A stretch of 64,000 bases of DNA, taken from Timema cristinae (taxonomy: Eukaryota; Arthropoda; Insecta; Phasmatodea; Timematidae). Position 1 is the stretch's first letter, and every line of letters begins with the position of its first letter. This document shows positions 1 to 11,940 of this stretch, in pieces. The notes beneath the pieces were generated by a model, which made no database searches, had not been told where the DNA came from, and saw nothing but the letters and a program-made list of their open reading frames with translations. Position numbers and translations under genes: made by a program. The stretch lies in NCBI GenBank assembly GCA_039000515.1, contig JBCFYV010011172.1:73295941-73359940 (forward strand). The letters run 5' to 3'.

Positions 1-205
1 TGTGAGATGAAATGAAGGACCTACAGTTTAACGTGGAATCCGAACCACGGTGGAGGCCTGGCATTCCCCACATTCACAAGATGTCTTGTCAGAGGTGAAG
101 GAAGGGTTTGGTAATAAGATAAATCTGTGCCGGGACCGAGGATTGAACCCCGGACCCCCAGCACAGAAGTCCGACACCTTACCCCTAGACCACCAGGTCA
201 CCAAT
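1..205 (-). repeat. tRNA-derived SINE, family 1, cut by window edge
   Basis: Read on the minus strand, the unit starts near 205 with a tRNA-like head. An A-box-like stretch lies at 180-196 (TGGTGGTCTAGGGGTAA) and a B box at 140-149 (GGTTCAATCC). The body that follows matches a second, complete copy at 21,613-21,882. The tail lies beyond base 1. It is a SINE and not a tRNA gene, because the same non-tRNA body follows the head in both copies. Confidence 0.85.
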
Positions 206-241
206 ATCCCATATAGGGTAGGTGGGGGCAAAAACCCGCAC

Positions 242-650
242 GGGGCAAAACCCCGCATGTCTTTTTTTAACTCATAACGTGTAGTTTAATCACTGGCCTC
301 CAGGGTGCAGATCGGTTTCAACCCCACCAGTTGTGTAGAAGAAACTTATGACGGTTGGATGTCGGCACAAACAAAAAATGAGGTAAGTGTATTTTTACCA
401 GTTTTTATGTAATATTTCCCTTGATTTACTTGAATGTTGTCAGCAGATTAATGAAGGTATTACAAAATGTAACTTTCTGCTGTGAAGGCAAGAGGTGAGG
501 TCTGTTATAATGTAATAACTCTTTTCTATTCTTGATTCATCCATCTTGGTACATGTGGGGGTCAATGATAACATAACGGTTTGGGGTAAAAAACCCGCGC
601 CTGTCTTGGGGCAAAAGCCCGCATCAGGTCAGAGTGCGGGCTTTTGCCTC
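242..650 (+). promoter_or_regulatory. left subterminal repeat array of the pogo-like element
   Basis: Copies of GGGGYAAAANCCCGC lie at 242-256, 583-598, 608-623 and, inverted, 635-650, in addition to the copy inside the terminal repeat. Their resemblance to the inner half of the terminal repeat makes them likely transposase-binding sites. That role is inferred. Confidence 0.6.
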
Positions 651-3118
651 AATGCCTCTGAATATTAAATTTTCCTTACAAATTGAATTATTTTGTCTTG
701 AACATCAATATTTTGGTAAGATTTTTAAATTAAAATGTAAGATTGCCTAAATAATAATCTAATAATAAAATCTAATAATGATATAATAATAACAGTAAAA
801 TATATAGTAATAACATATTAATATAATAATCTAGTACCTAATAATATTGCCTAAATAATAATAATCTAATAATAAAACCTAATAATTATCTAATAATAAC
901 AGTAAAATATATAATAATAAAATACTAATATAATAATCTAATACCTAATAATATTGCCTAGATAATAAAATCTAATATTACGTAAAATCAAATAAGTAAT
1001 CTAAAATTGTTTCTCCTGTGTTTCAGAAACTACAAAAGAAAAACGGAACACAGGCCCATGACAGAAGCCATTCTCAACCATGCACGCACACTGATTGAGC
1101 AAGGGTCATCAATCCGTCAAGCAGCCAAGGCTATTGGTTTTCATGAGAAAAGTCTGCGTACTCGATTGAAGATAGGAAGAGGGGCTGCAAAGCTTGGGCG
1201 TTTCCGCAAAGTATTTTCCGAAGAACAAGAAGAGGAAATCGTCAAACACTGTATTGAAATGGACAAGCGTTTCTTTGGCCTGACATTGAAGTCTTTGCGT
1301 TTTCTGATATACAGTTATGCAGTGAAAAATGTCATAGTACACCCATTCCCCACACAAAGCCAACTTGCTGGGCGAGATTTCACCAGAGAATTCATGAGGA
1401 GGAACAAGTTGTCACTCAGAATAGCCCGCAAAACCAGTGTCGCCAGAAATATGGGGTTCAACAGAACTCAAATAGATCAATATTTTGAAAACCTGGAAAC
1501 CTGTATGATAAGATATGGATTTCCACCTGAACGTGTTTATAATATGGATGAAACGGGGGTCCAAACAGTGCCAAATAAGCTTCCCAAACACGTGGCCCCA
1601 ACTGGCAAAAAAGAGGTGGCAAAATCCGTGGCAGCTGAACAAGGTGAAACTGTGTCAGTTGCATGTTCAATGAACGCGACTGGTCACTTTGTACCTCCAT
1701 TTTTCATTTTCGCGCGTAAGAGGCTCAATCTCCTCCTTATTAAAACTGGACCAGCTGGATGTGCCATGGCAGTAACAGACAAAGGCTATATGAACACTCC
1801 AACCTTTATCAAGTGGCTTGACCATTTTATCAAATTCACCAACCCTACACGAGAGAAGCCTATTTTGCTGATACTGGACAATCATGTCTCACATGTTAGC
1901 CTTGAGGCTGTTACTCATGCAAAAGCAAATAATGTGCACATGTTGAGCCTCCCACCTCACAGCAGCCATAAAACACAGCCCCTCGATCGCAACTTTTTCA
2001 GGCCATTAAAGGCTTATTACGATGCTGCTGCTGACTGCTGGAATGCGACTCATCCGGGTCAAGTCCTGAGTATCTACAACGTGGCTGAGACTTTCAAGAC
2101 AGCATTTGAGAAAGCGGCTACCATGGAAAATGCGGTCCAAGGCTTTCGCGCAACGGGGATCTATCCCATGGACAAAAACAAGTTTACTGAAGCTGATTTT
2201 TTACCTGCAGAAGTGACCGATCAAGACCAAGAAGACGTTCTTGAAGAAGATGAAAGAAGATTCATAATCTTTGAGCAGGAAAATGAGTCAGCCGTGGGTT
2301 GTGAGCCTAGTGAAATTTCTGAATGTCCTCCAAACACTAACTCCTTGATCCCTACGGTTCCTGAGGAAGGCCCCAGTAATCCCACACTAGACGATTCTCC
2401 ATCGGAAAGGCCTAATAAAGAACTGATCTCCAATTCCAGCAACCCCTCAATCCCTCCAGGTACCAGTCATGAAGAAAACGTCGGCCAAGCTATCCCAGGA
2501 ACCTCTCAAATCAAGACACCGCCGGAAGACATCATTCCTCTCCCCAAAATTCAAATAAAAAGAAAACGCTCTGGTAGAGGTTTGAAGTCAGTAATACTGA
2601 CATCTACCCCCAACAAAGAGCGTTTGGAAAAATTATCAGCAGAAAAAGAAACTAGAAAGAATAACAATTGCAACAAGCAACTTTTCCCCGCAGCCAAACC
2701 AAAAAGAAATAGAAGGAAGAAATCACCTTCCAGTTCTTCAGAATCGGACACCAACATCTCCATCCATAGTGAAAGTTCTGATCTGGATGGTTTATTTTCT
2801 GAAGAGGAGGAAAAAAGAGAAAATGACACTTCATCACTTCAGATCGGTGACTTTGCTGTTGCCAAGGTGCACGGGAAAACTAAAAACTGCTTCAGGCTCT
2901 ACATCATTAAAGTCATCTCGTTTTACAGGGATGGCTACCTTGGGCTATTTTACAAGCGAGGACCTAAAAGCCAACGGTTTTATGAGACAGCTGAAGAGGC
3001 CTATATCGAGAAGAATGATATTCAGATGAAGCTCTCTGAACCAATTCGAAATTCTTCTGCAAGATTCCAAAACACAATAAGTTTCCCGGAAGACTTGACT
3101 AATTTAACAATTTATTGA
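348..3118 (+). CDS. pogo-superfamily transposase (DDE_1), two exons
   Basis: Exon 1 is 348-382 (ATG ACG GTT ...), the intron 383-1026 has a GTAAGT donor and a T-rich TTTCAG acceptor, and exon 2 is 1,027-3,118. The spliced protein is 708 aa. It begins MTVGCRHKQKMRNYKRK, giving the basic YKRK start common in pogo proteins; the in-frame ATG at 1,007 reads through the acceptor and is less likely. A psq/CENP-B type helix-turn-helix lies near residues 24-60. The DDE_1 core has Asp186 in NMDETG, Asp296 in ILDNHVSH and Asp332 in QPLD (spacing DD35D). A long acidic and Ser/Pro-rich linker follows, with basic patches near 518 and 568 that could be nuclear signals, then a small C-terminal domain (about 618-665, starting GDFAVAKVHGK). 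No stop or frameshift is visible. It should cut and paste its own element in the nucleus. Confidence 0.92.
742..985 (+). repeat. AT-rich tandem duplication inside the transposase intron
   Basis: Units of about 104-107 bp starting ATTGCCTAA begin at 742 and 846, and a partial third begins at 953. They consist mostly of AATAAT-type triplets. Confidence 0.8.
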
Positions 3119-3428
3119 ATAAAACTACTCACGAAACATTCTTTAATAATTTGAGGTTCAATGTTCTTTTGCTTCATTTTTTAAACGCGATAGTTAAACA
3201 CAAATTACCTATTCTTTAAAACTTTGACAATCAAAGTTTTTCTTTTCAAAATAGGCCTATGTTTATCAAAAATTATTTAAGACTTTTTTTTGTGATAAGC
3301 ATTTAGTCAGCGATTCCATTTATCTCACAATGACTTATTACGTCTATTTGGTTTATTCTGAGAAATACATTTTTTATTACATTACATTTATTCATTGAAA
3401 CCCTTCCCTTTTTCCAAAAGTTATGAAA

Positions 3429-3505
3429 TGGGGTAAAAACCCGCATTGCGGATTTTTGCCCCAGCCGTGCGGGTTTTTACCCCATCATGTGGGGCAAAAG
3501 CCCGC
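3429..3505 (+). promoter_or_regulatory. right subterminal repeat array of the pogo-like element
   Basis: Four copies of the GGGGYAAAANCCCGC motif alternate in orientation within about 75 bp (near 3,430-3,444, 3,447-3,462, 3,468-3,484 and 3,490-3,505), mirroring the left end. They are likely transposase contact sites; this is inferred. Confidence 0.6.
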
Positions 3506-3691
3506 AAAAAGAGGTTTTTGAAAAATTCAAATTTCTCTCTTGACATTTATCCAACATCACCGTTACTGTAAGTAGGTCTGGCCAACATCCTAATCTATCA
3601 GTTACATCCGTTTTCGATGGAATATTGACCCACTAGCGCCCACAATGCAAAAAAAAACCGAAACTGCGGGTTTTTGCCCCCACCTACCCTA

Positions 3692-4680
3692 CTCCTATTA
3701 CATTACAAAAAAAAAAATCATGTTTCTATGAAGATCAAATATTTATTTCTAGTACGTTGACATAAACAAGTTCACGAACTTATGGGAATGGGGTTTAAAA
3801 TTAGTAATATCGAAAAATATTGAGTTATTACATTAATGGCCATGTGGCTTGGTTGAAACCAATTTAGTTCAACTAGTCTTTACAGGTTATTCTAAACATA
3901 CCCATTACAATAACATTTTGATGTCATTAATTTAATTTTGAATTAATTAAATTGTTAGTTAAAATGTGTATGTTTTCTTTTACCTCATTTTATTCTTTAG
4001 TGTTGACTAATGTAGAATTATTATTACACAAAATGTCTTCATTGACATCCTTGATCAAGGAAACAGGAAATGGAAAATTCTCAGACCCTAGATAATGTTT
4101 AAGCAAATTTAAAGTCCACATCTAGACAAAGAGATTAAGGTATGTTTTTATAAAAAAAATAAGTAGATAGATAATATACCTTAAGTTGACATTTAATAAC
4201 CTCTCATAAAGCACTTCGCCCACCTGATTTAATCAGCAGTATTGGGGGAAAAAAAGGTCGGATTTAGTGCAGATGAAAATAAAGGGTATTAATAATTTTC
4301 TTCTGATGATATTCACAAATAAAATTAAATAAGATCTAGCGTAGTCTATCTGGCTAATCATAGACAACTCCCCTCTTTAGCATCACTATACCCACTTGTC
4401 AACCACAAAAAATAACCAACTTTCAAAGACTTTCATAGTATTAATTTAAATGGTGAAAAAAAAAGAATAGATCAAACGATATAACTACCGTATCTTCCAT
4501 CTATTAATAAATGTATTGTAATTTTTTAGTTTTAAAACAAAAAAATTCTGCCGTGATTAAATCTATTTATTCACAATGGCACTACCTATATTCAGCTTTT
4601 ATTTTTAATTTGCTTGTATTTACAGTAAATAAAAAGAAAGTTGTTTTAGGGGGGGAAATATACATATCATAAAATTACTA
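3692..4680. other. AT-rich stretch without recognised feature
   Basis: No long open frame, repeat or RNA gene was recognised. Confidence 0.6.
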
Positions 4681-4681
4681 T

Positions 4682-5760
4682 CAGGGGCGTTTACAGGATT
4701 TTTTTGGAGGGGTAGTGCTTACATTTAGTATTAAAGTTAAGCTAATAGCCTAATATATTCATATAAGTTCAATGTACATACAGGGTTCACGAGTGAAAAT
4801 CTCAGATAATGTTCTAAAAGCATTTCTGATACATTGAATCTTGGAACTATTGACAAGTAAAAATATAATAAATGAGCAACACAGTGTGTTTAAATTGCTT
4901 TAGAAGATGGCTCTCTTATCACAGCTTGAACCCCTCGAAACTGACCATGCATAGCAGCAGCGCCGTCGTAGTCTTGTCCACGCATTTTGCTCAAGTCAAA
5001 ACCAATGTTATTTAAAGTTACTTGTATGGTGTTAGCTAGACCTGAGCCAATGACGTCATACACAGAACACTTGTGAGGAAATCTTCTCTTAACTTTATAA
5101 TATCTTCGTCCAGATATCGCACACACAATTAAAACTTAGTGGGAGTAATGTATGTAATTTTAGTGGGAGTAATGTATGTAATTTAAAAAAAATCCAGATT
5201 ATGAAATATTTTGGCTGATGTGTTCTAGGATTAGACCTCCAAATATTTGTATTATTTCATTTTGAATGACAGAGCTGGTAGGTATATATTGCATTGCCAC
5301 TACTTCTGAGAATATAAGCTTTTAACTATTTATCGCCACTGTCTGCGCTGTATCGCAAAAGGGTACAAAAATTTTCATCCTTTTGTTCCGGTCATTTCAA
5401 CATAATCCGACCTGAATCATTATGCCTCCTTAACGGAAGCTGCTGCCTACCACACAGTCATATCGTTTGGATAATAGGGATTAATTTATTACAGTTTTTG
5501 CTGCATTCTTTTTCCGTTGGCTATTTACTTGGAAAATAACACAGTCCTGTTTCTTCTCAACAATTGTGCGCATGTTTTCAATATTAAGGATACTCTTTTT
5601 ATGGTAGCTACTCTTTTCATGGTTTCGAAAGATTTTTAAAGCATCCTTCAATTTCTCACAAGGCCCAGAGACGAGCTTCCCCAATGCATAATGGAAACAT
5701 TTCCCTACACATTCTGAATCAAAAAAGAATAGCCTATACAGTACTTGCACAGGCACTCTC
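4682..5760 (-). pseudogene. hAT-type (ZMYM1-like) transposase remnant
   Basis: Read on the minus strand, 5,756-5,481 resembles the TTF-type zinc-finger region of ZMYM1-like hAT proteins, and 5,126-4,890 carries the typical GFDLSKMRGQDYDGAAAM block followed by QFRGVQAVIREPSSKAI. The section between is recognisable only across frame breaks and stops. At 4,682 the sequence CAGGGGCG, typical of hAT termini, may be the 3' end; no matching left end was found up to 6,650. It is a dead copy. Confidence 0.75.
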
Positions 5761-6655
5761 TTTAATTTCCAAGTAAGAAATTCAATTAAACATGTCTAAC
5801 CACTTCATTTGAAATCTGTGTTTGAAATGGCTAGAGTGTTCTGGATTATTATATTTGGAATCAGTTTTCCACACATTTCGCAGAACATTAATCTTGCCCT
5901 CCATTGCTAATAATGGCGATGCATCAATATACGATCCTATATCATTATTAGCACGCGAAGAGGAATAGATTGTAACTAAGCTTCCAGGATTCTTGTTTCA
6001 TTTTGTAGCATTGGCAGTGTTGAACTTGATTTTGTTTGTTGAGCCTGTGACGAACCACGTTCTTGATTTTATTTTTACTCCAAATCGTATTGTGATTGAA
6101 TTTCACCATCACAAGTTTTAGATTTATTGTCAAAATAAAGTAATGTTTATGTCCGCCTCTCTTCATTGTTTTAACACAATACAGAGAATACCGTTTCATA
6201 ATGAAGTCATGAACTACTGTCGGCAATTACCATGTCACGTACTCGGTAAATAGAACAGAACACACTCAACTATCACTCAACAACAGACTGATGCGAGTTT
6301 GTTTACAACATAAAAGTCTCAAGTTACTGTGAAGCGAAAGAAGGGGTGACGAGAAAAAAGATAGTGGTGAAGGGTGAGGGAAGGGGTGCTGCTGTTGACA
6401 TGTGCGTGTTCACAAAGTGGGGTGGCGATATGGAGAGGTCAGATCAATGTCATTAGATGTTACTTCCAAACGGGCTTTCACTAAGTATTCCATGATTTTA
6501 CCAAAGCAGGACGAAATGCAATAGGCCGTAAGAACGTTCTAAATCCACGCGTTTACTCGATTTTAGAATAGGAATCAGAAAGGAAATTTTCCATACGGGT
6601 GGGATTACTCCCCCCTTCCCCCTACCCCCCACAGAGTATTAAATACCTCTGACAG
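5761..6655. other. flank of the hAT remnant, unrecognised
   Basis: This may hold the upstream part of the decayed hAT element. An open frame of 92 codons on the minus strand (5,948-6,226) shows no family I know. Confidence 0.3.
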
Positions 6656-6659
6656 CATC

Positions 6660-7830
6660 AGACGACAAATTTATCAACATGTCATAAGATACATTGTCCG
6701 GGCCAATTGCAGTATCTCACACTCGATTCAATGATGCCCTTATTTCACTGCCAGTAAAGCACTTATCAAGCTCAGAAACACCCAAATTAGAAAACTTCAA
6801 CGAGGGGCACATAACTGAATTAGATATCACACTAAAAATGAATGACTCTACCCATGTATTCTTGTCAGCCGTAGGAATCCCGAAGTCTGTAGCAATACCC
6901 TTGAACCATTTGATTCTGCGCCAAATTTGTGTCAGAGATACATCGATACTTGCAATATGAACGCCAAGAATCATGTTCCGCACGCAAAAAAGTTCGCTGC
7001 GTAGCAGCTGCCGTAGCTTTCGTGGTTTATCAGGTTACATTTTTTTCTTAAACCCGATAAAGATAACCTTCTTTGAGTGAGAGCTTTAGAACATTCCTCT
7101 GTCCTCCACGAGTAACGCTTAACTCTTCTATTTGAGGTTAGCCCTGCCGCGTTAGATGAGCTCTGTAGAACGTCAACAAAGTTGGCATACTGGACTAAAG
7201 GATATGGCCCACCACTAAGTTTTGAACTGTTAACTCCACTTTTGTGTCATATAGGCTAATTCCCAATTTGCTATTTTATAATTGCGTGACCTATCCAGAG
7301 GAACATTCATATATTTATATAGGACATGAGAATTTATTAACAAAATAACTGGCAAATGATCGCTGCTCAGGATATTACCAATCATATCCCAAGTTATATA
7401 TGGCACAAAACTAGTTACCTCAAAAGTAACATTTGGGTACCGTACGTATTAGAATACAAAGGTCTGTTAAGTCACGTAAAATTTCCTATATTTAATCTAA
7501 CAAGAAATAACACTCCTAAAGTTTTATGAATCTTTATCCAAGAGGACCCCCACAGCACACGGTACGCATTCATGTCCGCGCAGATGATAACCAGGGGAAG
7601 GTAGTCCCCCGACAATTTGTTCTCATAAATTAGTAACGAAACTCTCTGGTGTAGGGTTGTACAAAGCTATAACTGAAAATATCCTATCCACGGGGAATGT
7701 TTTTAGCCCTACAAACTCCCAAGGATATTGAAAATTTCCCGATGTTATTTTAACAGAGTGAATGTCTGACCTAATTAACAGCGCAACACCTCCCACCCGG
7801 GCAGATCTATCAGAACTAAAAATTATAAAA
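6660..7830 (-). pseudogene. Jockey-type LINE remnant: endonuclease and linker
   Basis: On the minus strand, 7,830-7,400 reads as a decayed LINE endonuclease: the start GGVALLIRSDIHSV, then a FSVIALYNPTPESF block and a region like the CADMNA motif near 7,570. At 6,983-6,680 follows the linker before reverse transcriptase, ending FTGSEIRASLNRV and then AIGPDN-like sequence. Several stops interrupt it. The reverse transcriptase that should follow below 6,660 is missing. Confidence 0.75.
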
Positions 7831-7845
7831 TTATTTATAACAAAA

Positions 7846-8205
7846 TTATAAAATTATTTTTAACAAAGTTATGTGCCATACTTTTTTGAATGCCTTCTTT
7901 ATATCTAGGAATATAGCGATCAGATACTGTTTTTCCTCGAAAGCCAGAGTGGCATCTTCTTTTAGATTTACTAGTGGGTGGGCGGTTGAGAGCTTATTTG
8001 TGAAGCTAAATAGAAGTTCTGGGATGATAATTAAACTACAGGTGATTTGTTTAAGTCTTCTAAGGATATTTTTTTTTTTCAAATAATTTGCTTAGCGTGG
8101 GGAGGAGACTGATAGGCCTTCTGTTTTGGGGAAACATCGGGTCTTTACCGGGTTTGGGTATTGTTATCACTTTCGCCAGTTTACAGTCGACCGGGAAATG
8201 ACAGA
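7846..8205 (-). pseudogene. Jockey-type LINE remnant: start of reverse transcriptase
   Basis: The minus strand reads AKVITIPKPGKDPMFP, then RRPISLLPTLSKLFEK, then STAHPLVNLKEDATLAFEEK and IAIFLDIKKAFKKVWH, the opening blocks of a Jockey-clade reverse transcriptase with the first catalytic Asp (LDIKKAF). The frame is broken near 8,070 and the copy ends before the YxDD box. It lies upstream, in reading direction, of the endonuclease piece at 6,660-7,830, so the two are not one collinear element. Confidence 0.8.
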
Positions 8206-8226
8206 GGTAAGGTAAGTCATAAAGAC

Positions 8227-10140
8227 CAATCTGCCTGCTAAATACACTGAGGTAGGTTCAAGAAAAAGTCCTACGTGAACGCCTGCTTAGGCGTAGGAAG
8301 ATTATAGGCATGCACCAACAGCAGTATGACTTCAGAAGGGGCAAGTCTACCGAGGACGCTATTTGTAGGACAATGAGCTGATTGACTTCTCCACGGAGAA
8401 GTATGTGGTAGGTATCTTCGTGGACATCTCAGAGGCCTTTGACAGCCTGTGGTGGCCGGAATTTTTTAAAAGTCTGAGGGATTTGCAGCGTCTAGGAAGC
8501 CTATATAAGAGCTTCAAGGATTACTGTAAGAACAGATATGCTACCCTGAAATGCCCAAGAGCAAAGGTTCAGAAGGTACTAACTAAAGGCTGTCCTCAGG
8601 GATAGGTCTGTGGACTGGTCTTCTTGGACATTAGATTAGAACCTGGATTAATGATGTTGGAGACATTCCCCGAGACACATGGTAGTCGCATTGGCAGGCA
8701 ACCTTCTGATAACTGTAGAATGTGACTCTAGGGGAATATATAAGAAAAGAGAAACCAGGTGCTAGAGGGTTTAGGCACCTGGTGTACAAGTGTCAAACTG
8801 AAGATGGCACCAGCGAAGACGAAGTTCATGTTGTTTAGGAGAAAGCAAATTCGGAATCCTAGCATTAAGATCAACGGCAAGGCAATCGGGAGAAGCCATA
8901 CGGTCAGATACCTGGGAGTCACACTGGACGAGTACAGGAACTTCATGGCTCATATGAGGAGGTGGTGAGCAAAACCCAAAAGGTTATGAACAAGATCACA
9001 AGCATAGGTCAGCGGAGATTACACTAACCTATATGGATAATAAAGACGTACCACCAAACAATATTACTCTCCATTGTCGGCTATGGAGCATGTGTGGGCC
9101 CATAAACTGAACAACGTTGTACGGCTAGAGCCATCCGGGGGATTCAAAGGAACATTCTTCTGAGGCTGTCGGGGGCCTACCGGACTGTGGTGACAGATGC
9201 CCTGATCGTCACCCTAGTTGTGTGGCCGCTGGATCTCCTGATAAGGAAAAAAGGAGGCGAATATGGGTTGAAGAAAAATAAGCTGGAAAAGTGAAGTTGC
9301 TAGCCTCCCCGAAAGTCAAAAATGCTGGGGAGGCAGAAGTGACACTGTTAGCAGAGTGGCGGAGACGATGGGAGGAAAGCGAACATTTCAACTGTTTCCA
9401 AATGTTGTGAAGGACTTGAGAATGGGCAGCTAGAACCATACCAGGGTCTGGCCCACTTTATAATTGGGAAAGGACCTATCCGGCATCTTTTAGAAAGCAG
9501 GGAACGATTGACTCAAGTGAGTGTGTCTGTGGACAGGAGGGAATGCCAGAACATGTAGTATTGGAATATTTTCAAACCCAAGAGGTCAAAAGACCCTTTC
9601 AACTGGGAATACAAGGAAGATTTGTAGGACACATTCTGAGAAACCCAGTTATGTAGAAACTCCTGGACGCTATTGCATCGGAAGTATCAGGAGACAAAAC
9701 TAGGAATGATTACCTGACAGCACTGAAAGAAGCTATAGATAGAAGACCAAGACTTGACATACAAAAACTACAAAACAGAACTGGCAACAATGACGATGAT
9801 GACACAGTGAGTGATACTGAGACCGACACCAGGATTACTCAGTAACGGATATTTCAGAATAATTAGATGGGTTGAAATTTAGGTGATAACGTAAGTAGAG
9901 AGGAGTTGGCCATAAATATCTGGAATGTGACGAGCACGAGTTGGGTCCTAGAAGACCAGTTCGGCTGATGGGTCCTGAGGGAGGCTGGGGATGCCCTAAC
10001 AACCTGAAGGGCCAACTTGGCAACAAGAGAAAGGAATTGAGGCAGTCGTGCCTCCTGGGTCAAGATAAAAAGGGTGGCTGTTTGGCAGCTCCTAGGTCAC
10101 CACCGGGCTTAAAGTAGAGATCCTGGCAATGAACATCTAC
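8227..10140 (+). pseudogene. R1-clade LINE remnant
   Basis: Typical R1-clade blocks occur in order: GIFVDISEAFDSLWWPEFF and VLTKGCPQG (8,405-8,605), then LKMAPAKTKFMLF, KINGKAIGRSHTVRYLGVTL (8,759-8,968), and a C-terminal zinc-knuckle-like CVCGQEGMPEHV followed by PFQLGIQGRFVGHILRNP (9,510-9,660). Stops and frameshifts break it at many points, including inside the reverse transcriptase. The last 300 bp look like a decayed 3' untranslated part. R1-clade elements are mainly known from arthropods. Confidence 0.88.
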
Positions 10141-10485
10141 TTAGTAATAAGATTTAGTTAATTTGATATAGGGTAGGGTGGTTAACATAGGGAATTAGGA
10201 TAAGGTAGTATTTTGGTGCTTAGCCTGTTTGTAATTATACTTTAAATAAGAAAATGATACATTGTAAAAAAAAAAGGATATATCAATAGTATAGAACGGC
10301 TCAGATTTAAAGATTGTTAAGATACCGAGCAAAACAACCAGGGAAAAAAGTAAAATAATAATAACAGTAATAATAATAATATCCTGGTTGATAGTTTCAT
10401 AAATCAACCTTGAAAAGTTACTTACTCTTGGTATATGATTAGTGCCCAGCAGCCCCCCCTTCCAGTTATTTTGGAATTTGCTACC
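10141..10485. other. AT-rich stretch, nothing recognised
   Basis: It contains short A and AAT runs only. Confidence 0.5.
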
Positions 10486-10491
10486 TCCTAC

Positions 10492-10570
10492 TCAGGGGCG
10501 GATTTAATATTTTTGCACCCGTAGGCACCATTATAATATGGACCTCCGGACCCCCTTCCCAATTTTTTTT
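10492..10570 (+). repeat. possible hAT terminus
   Basis: The sequence CAGGGGCGGATTTAATATTT is the usual start of hAT elements of the CAGGGGCGG type. No partner end or 8-bp duplication was found, so only a terminal piece is claimed. Confidence 0.45.
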
Positions 10571-10884
10571 TCAGTGGCTTTAGAGAGTTTTGAAGGCAAG
10601 AGGTGGGCGGCGGCGGAAGTTAGTATTCGAGAAAAGATGTCTACGAAAGATAATTAGGCTGTGTACTGTACAAGTCCTAAAGTAGCTTGAGTTAACACTA
10701 TGAATATGGGGAGACTGACGTCAGTTACAAAGTGATTGCAAAGTACAGTTATTTAAAAATAAATATTGTTGTTCTTATAACTTGAACTATTTCAATAATG
10801 TTATTCAATGATTTTTAAAACGTAATTATTAAAACAACATATTATAATAAAATAATGTAATGTAACTTCCCCCTTTATTTGGGT

Positions 10885-10946
10885 GCCCGGTAGCCAACCT
10901 TAACTTCTATACTACCGGGACACCCGGGGGGGGGGGGGGGGGGGGG
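10885..10946. repeat. short inverted repeat next to a 21-base G run
   Basis: The arms CCCGGTAG (10,885) and CTACCGGG (ending near 10,919) could form a hairpin. A run of 21 G follows at 10,926-10,946. The run may be collapsed or expanded by assembly or replication slippage. Confidence 0.6.
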
Positions 10947-10997
10947 CTTACATGGGCAGGATGGACCCCGAGTGGTAGGGGTTGGTATTGATGGTAT

Positions 10998-11735
10998 GTG
11001 GGGAATGAGGCTAGCAAGTTTCTCCCAACGATCTGTTTATTTCTCCAAACAGTTACTACGCTACTACATCGATATTATGAAATTCCCCGTGACGAGGGAA
11101 CACTCACAATAACGGGACCCGTGACACTCTTTAGGGACCCGGGATCGACTCTCTCCGGCCGGGGTGAACCCACTAGACCACATGTTACTCGTTCATTATC
11201 TATCAGCGAGCCGACTACCCATCCTTACAGCATTGCTGCCAAAAACAACCTCGTGTCTTCTTCTCACACACATCACAAGTCGATCCCAGTTCTCACGAGT
11301 CCAAGGTCCATTCATCGCCAGTATTCGCTCGTCAACAGGATGAAGCTATATGAGCTAGAGGCTGTTCTCAACAGGAAGGCAACCCAATACTTTTGACTTC
11401 CAAGGAAATGTATCAGCGTGGGCTAACTTCCTGCTAGAACAAACCTTACATTATTATGCTCTTACAGTAATTCAAAATGTGCCGCCCCTATGTCTGTGCC
11501 TTGTGGGCCTATAGTGTAAATCAGCTTCTGCTCCTACTCTCATCCATATACCTATAACGTCCTCCACCCATCCCCTTTGCACCATACATTTTGGTTTCTG
11601 CAAACAGTGTTGGAAAAATAGTATCTCAGGGTCACAGCTCCGTGATCATTTCCTTTTTTGTTTTTGATCCTTGTCTCTCTTGTGTGCAGTAAGACAAATC
11701 AAGCTCTTACTATACTGTTGATATATCTCTTAAAA
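10998..11735. other. unrecognised stretch with a 132-codon open frame
   Basis: A plus-strand frame at 10,998-11,396 (132 codons, rich in Ser, Thr, His) shows no motif I recognise and no nearby splice or promoter evidence. The remainder shows nothing. Confidence 0.25.
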
Positions 11736-11739
11736 GGAT

Positions 11740-11940
11740 TTTTACTTTATGAGGTAGTTGTATATTTGGAAGAAGGTATAGAAAGGTGGATGGAAACATA
11801 TATTTTTATATGTTTCTGTTCGTCCCTATGCTGTAAAAGCCCATGTTGTAAAAGCCATATAATATTCGTCTCTTTTATATGTTTCTATCCACCTTACCTA
11901 TACCTTCTTCCAAATATATACTGTTGATATATTATTTATT
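11740..11940. repeat. MITE-like element with inverted arms
   Basis: An arm starting GGAAGAAGGTATAG at about 11,768 pairs with its near-complement ending CTATACCTTCTTCC at about 11,912, over roughly 35 bp with few mismatches. Related arms occur alone at about 19,735-19,781 and 40,950-41,090, so this is a small dispersed family. Its superfamily is not clear. Confidence 0.65.

Larger units (their letters stand above)
216..3689 (+). mobile_element. pogo-like DNA transposon, apparently complete
   Basis: The ends are perfect 25-bp terminal inverted repeats at 216-240 and 3,665-3,689 (outer bases GGGTAGGTGGGGGC), flanked on both sides by TA (214-215 and 3,690-3,691), the target duplication of the Tc1/mariner/pogo superfamily. 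The element is about 3.47 kb and holds one two-exon transposase gene. A near-palindromic motif of the form GGGGYAAAANCCCGC recurs at least four times inside each end. Identical repeats, an intact target duplication and an unbroken frame suggest a recent insertion. It sits about 10 bp from the head of the SINE at 1-205. Confidence 0.93.

Noticed and set aside
1..205. tRNA gene at the SINE head (also at 21,613, 29,859, 34,160, 37,497)
   Set aside because: Heads have box A and B but no proper acceptor stem closure, and each is followed by a shared non-tRNA body.
28..277. Open frames on both strands near the left edge
   Set aside because: They lie in a SINE repeated at 21,613 and in a transposon end.
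10998..11396. 132-codon gene
   Set aside because: No motif, homology or splice signal; close to a G run.
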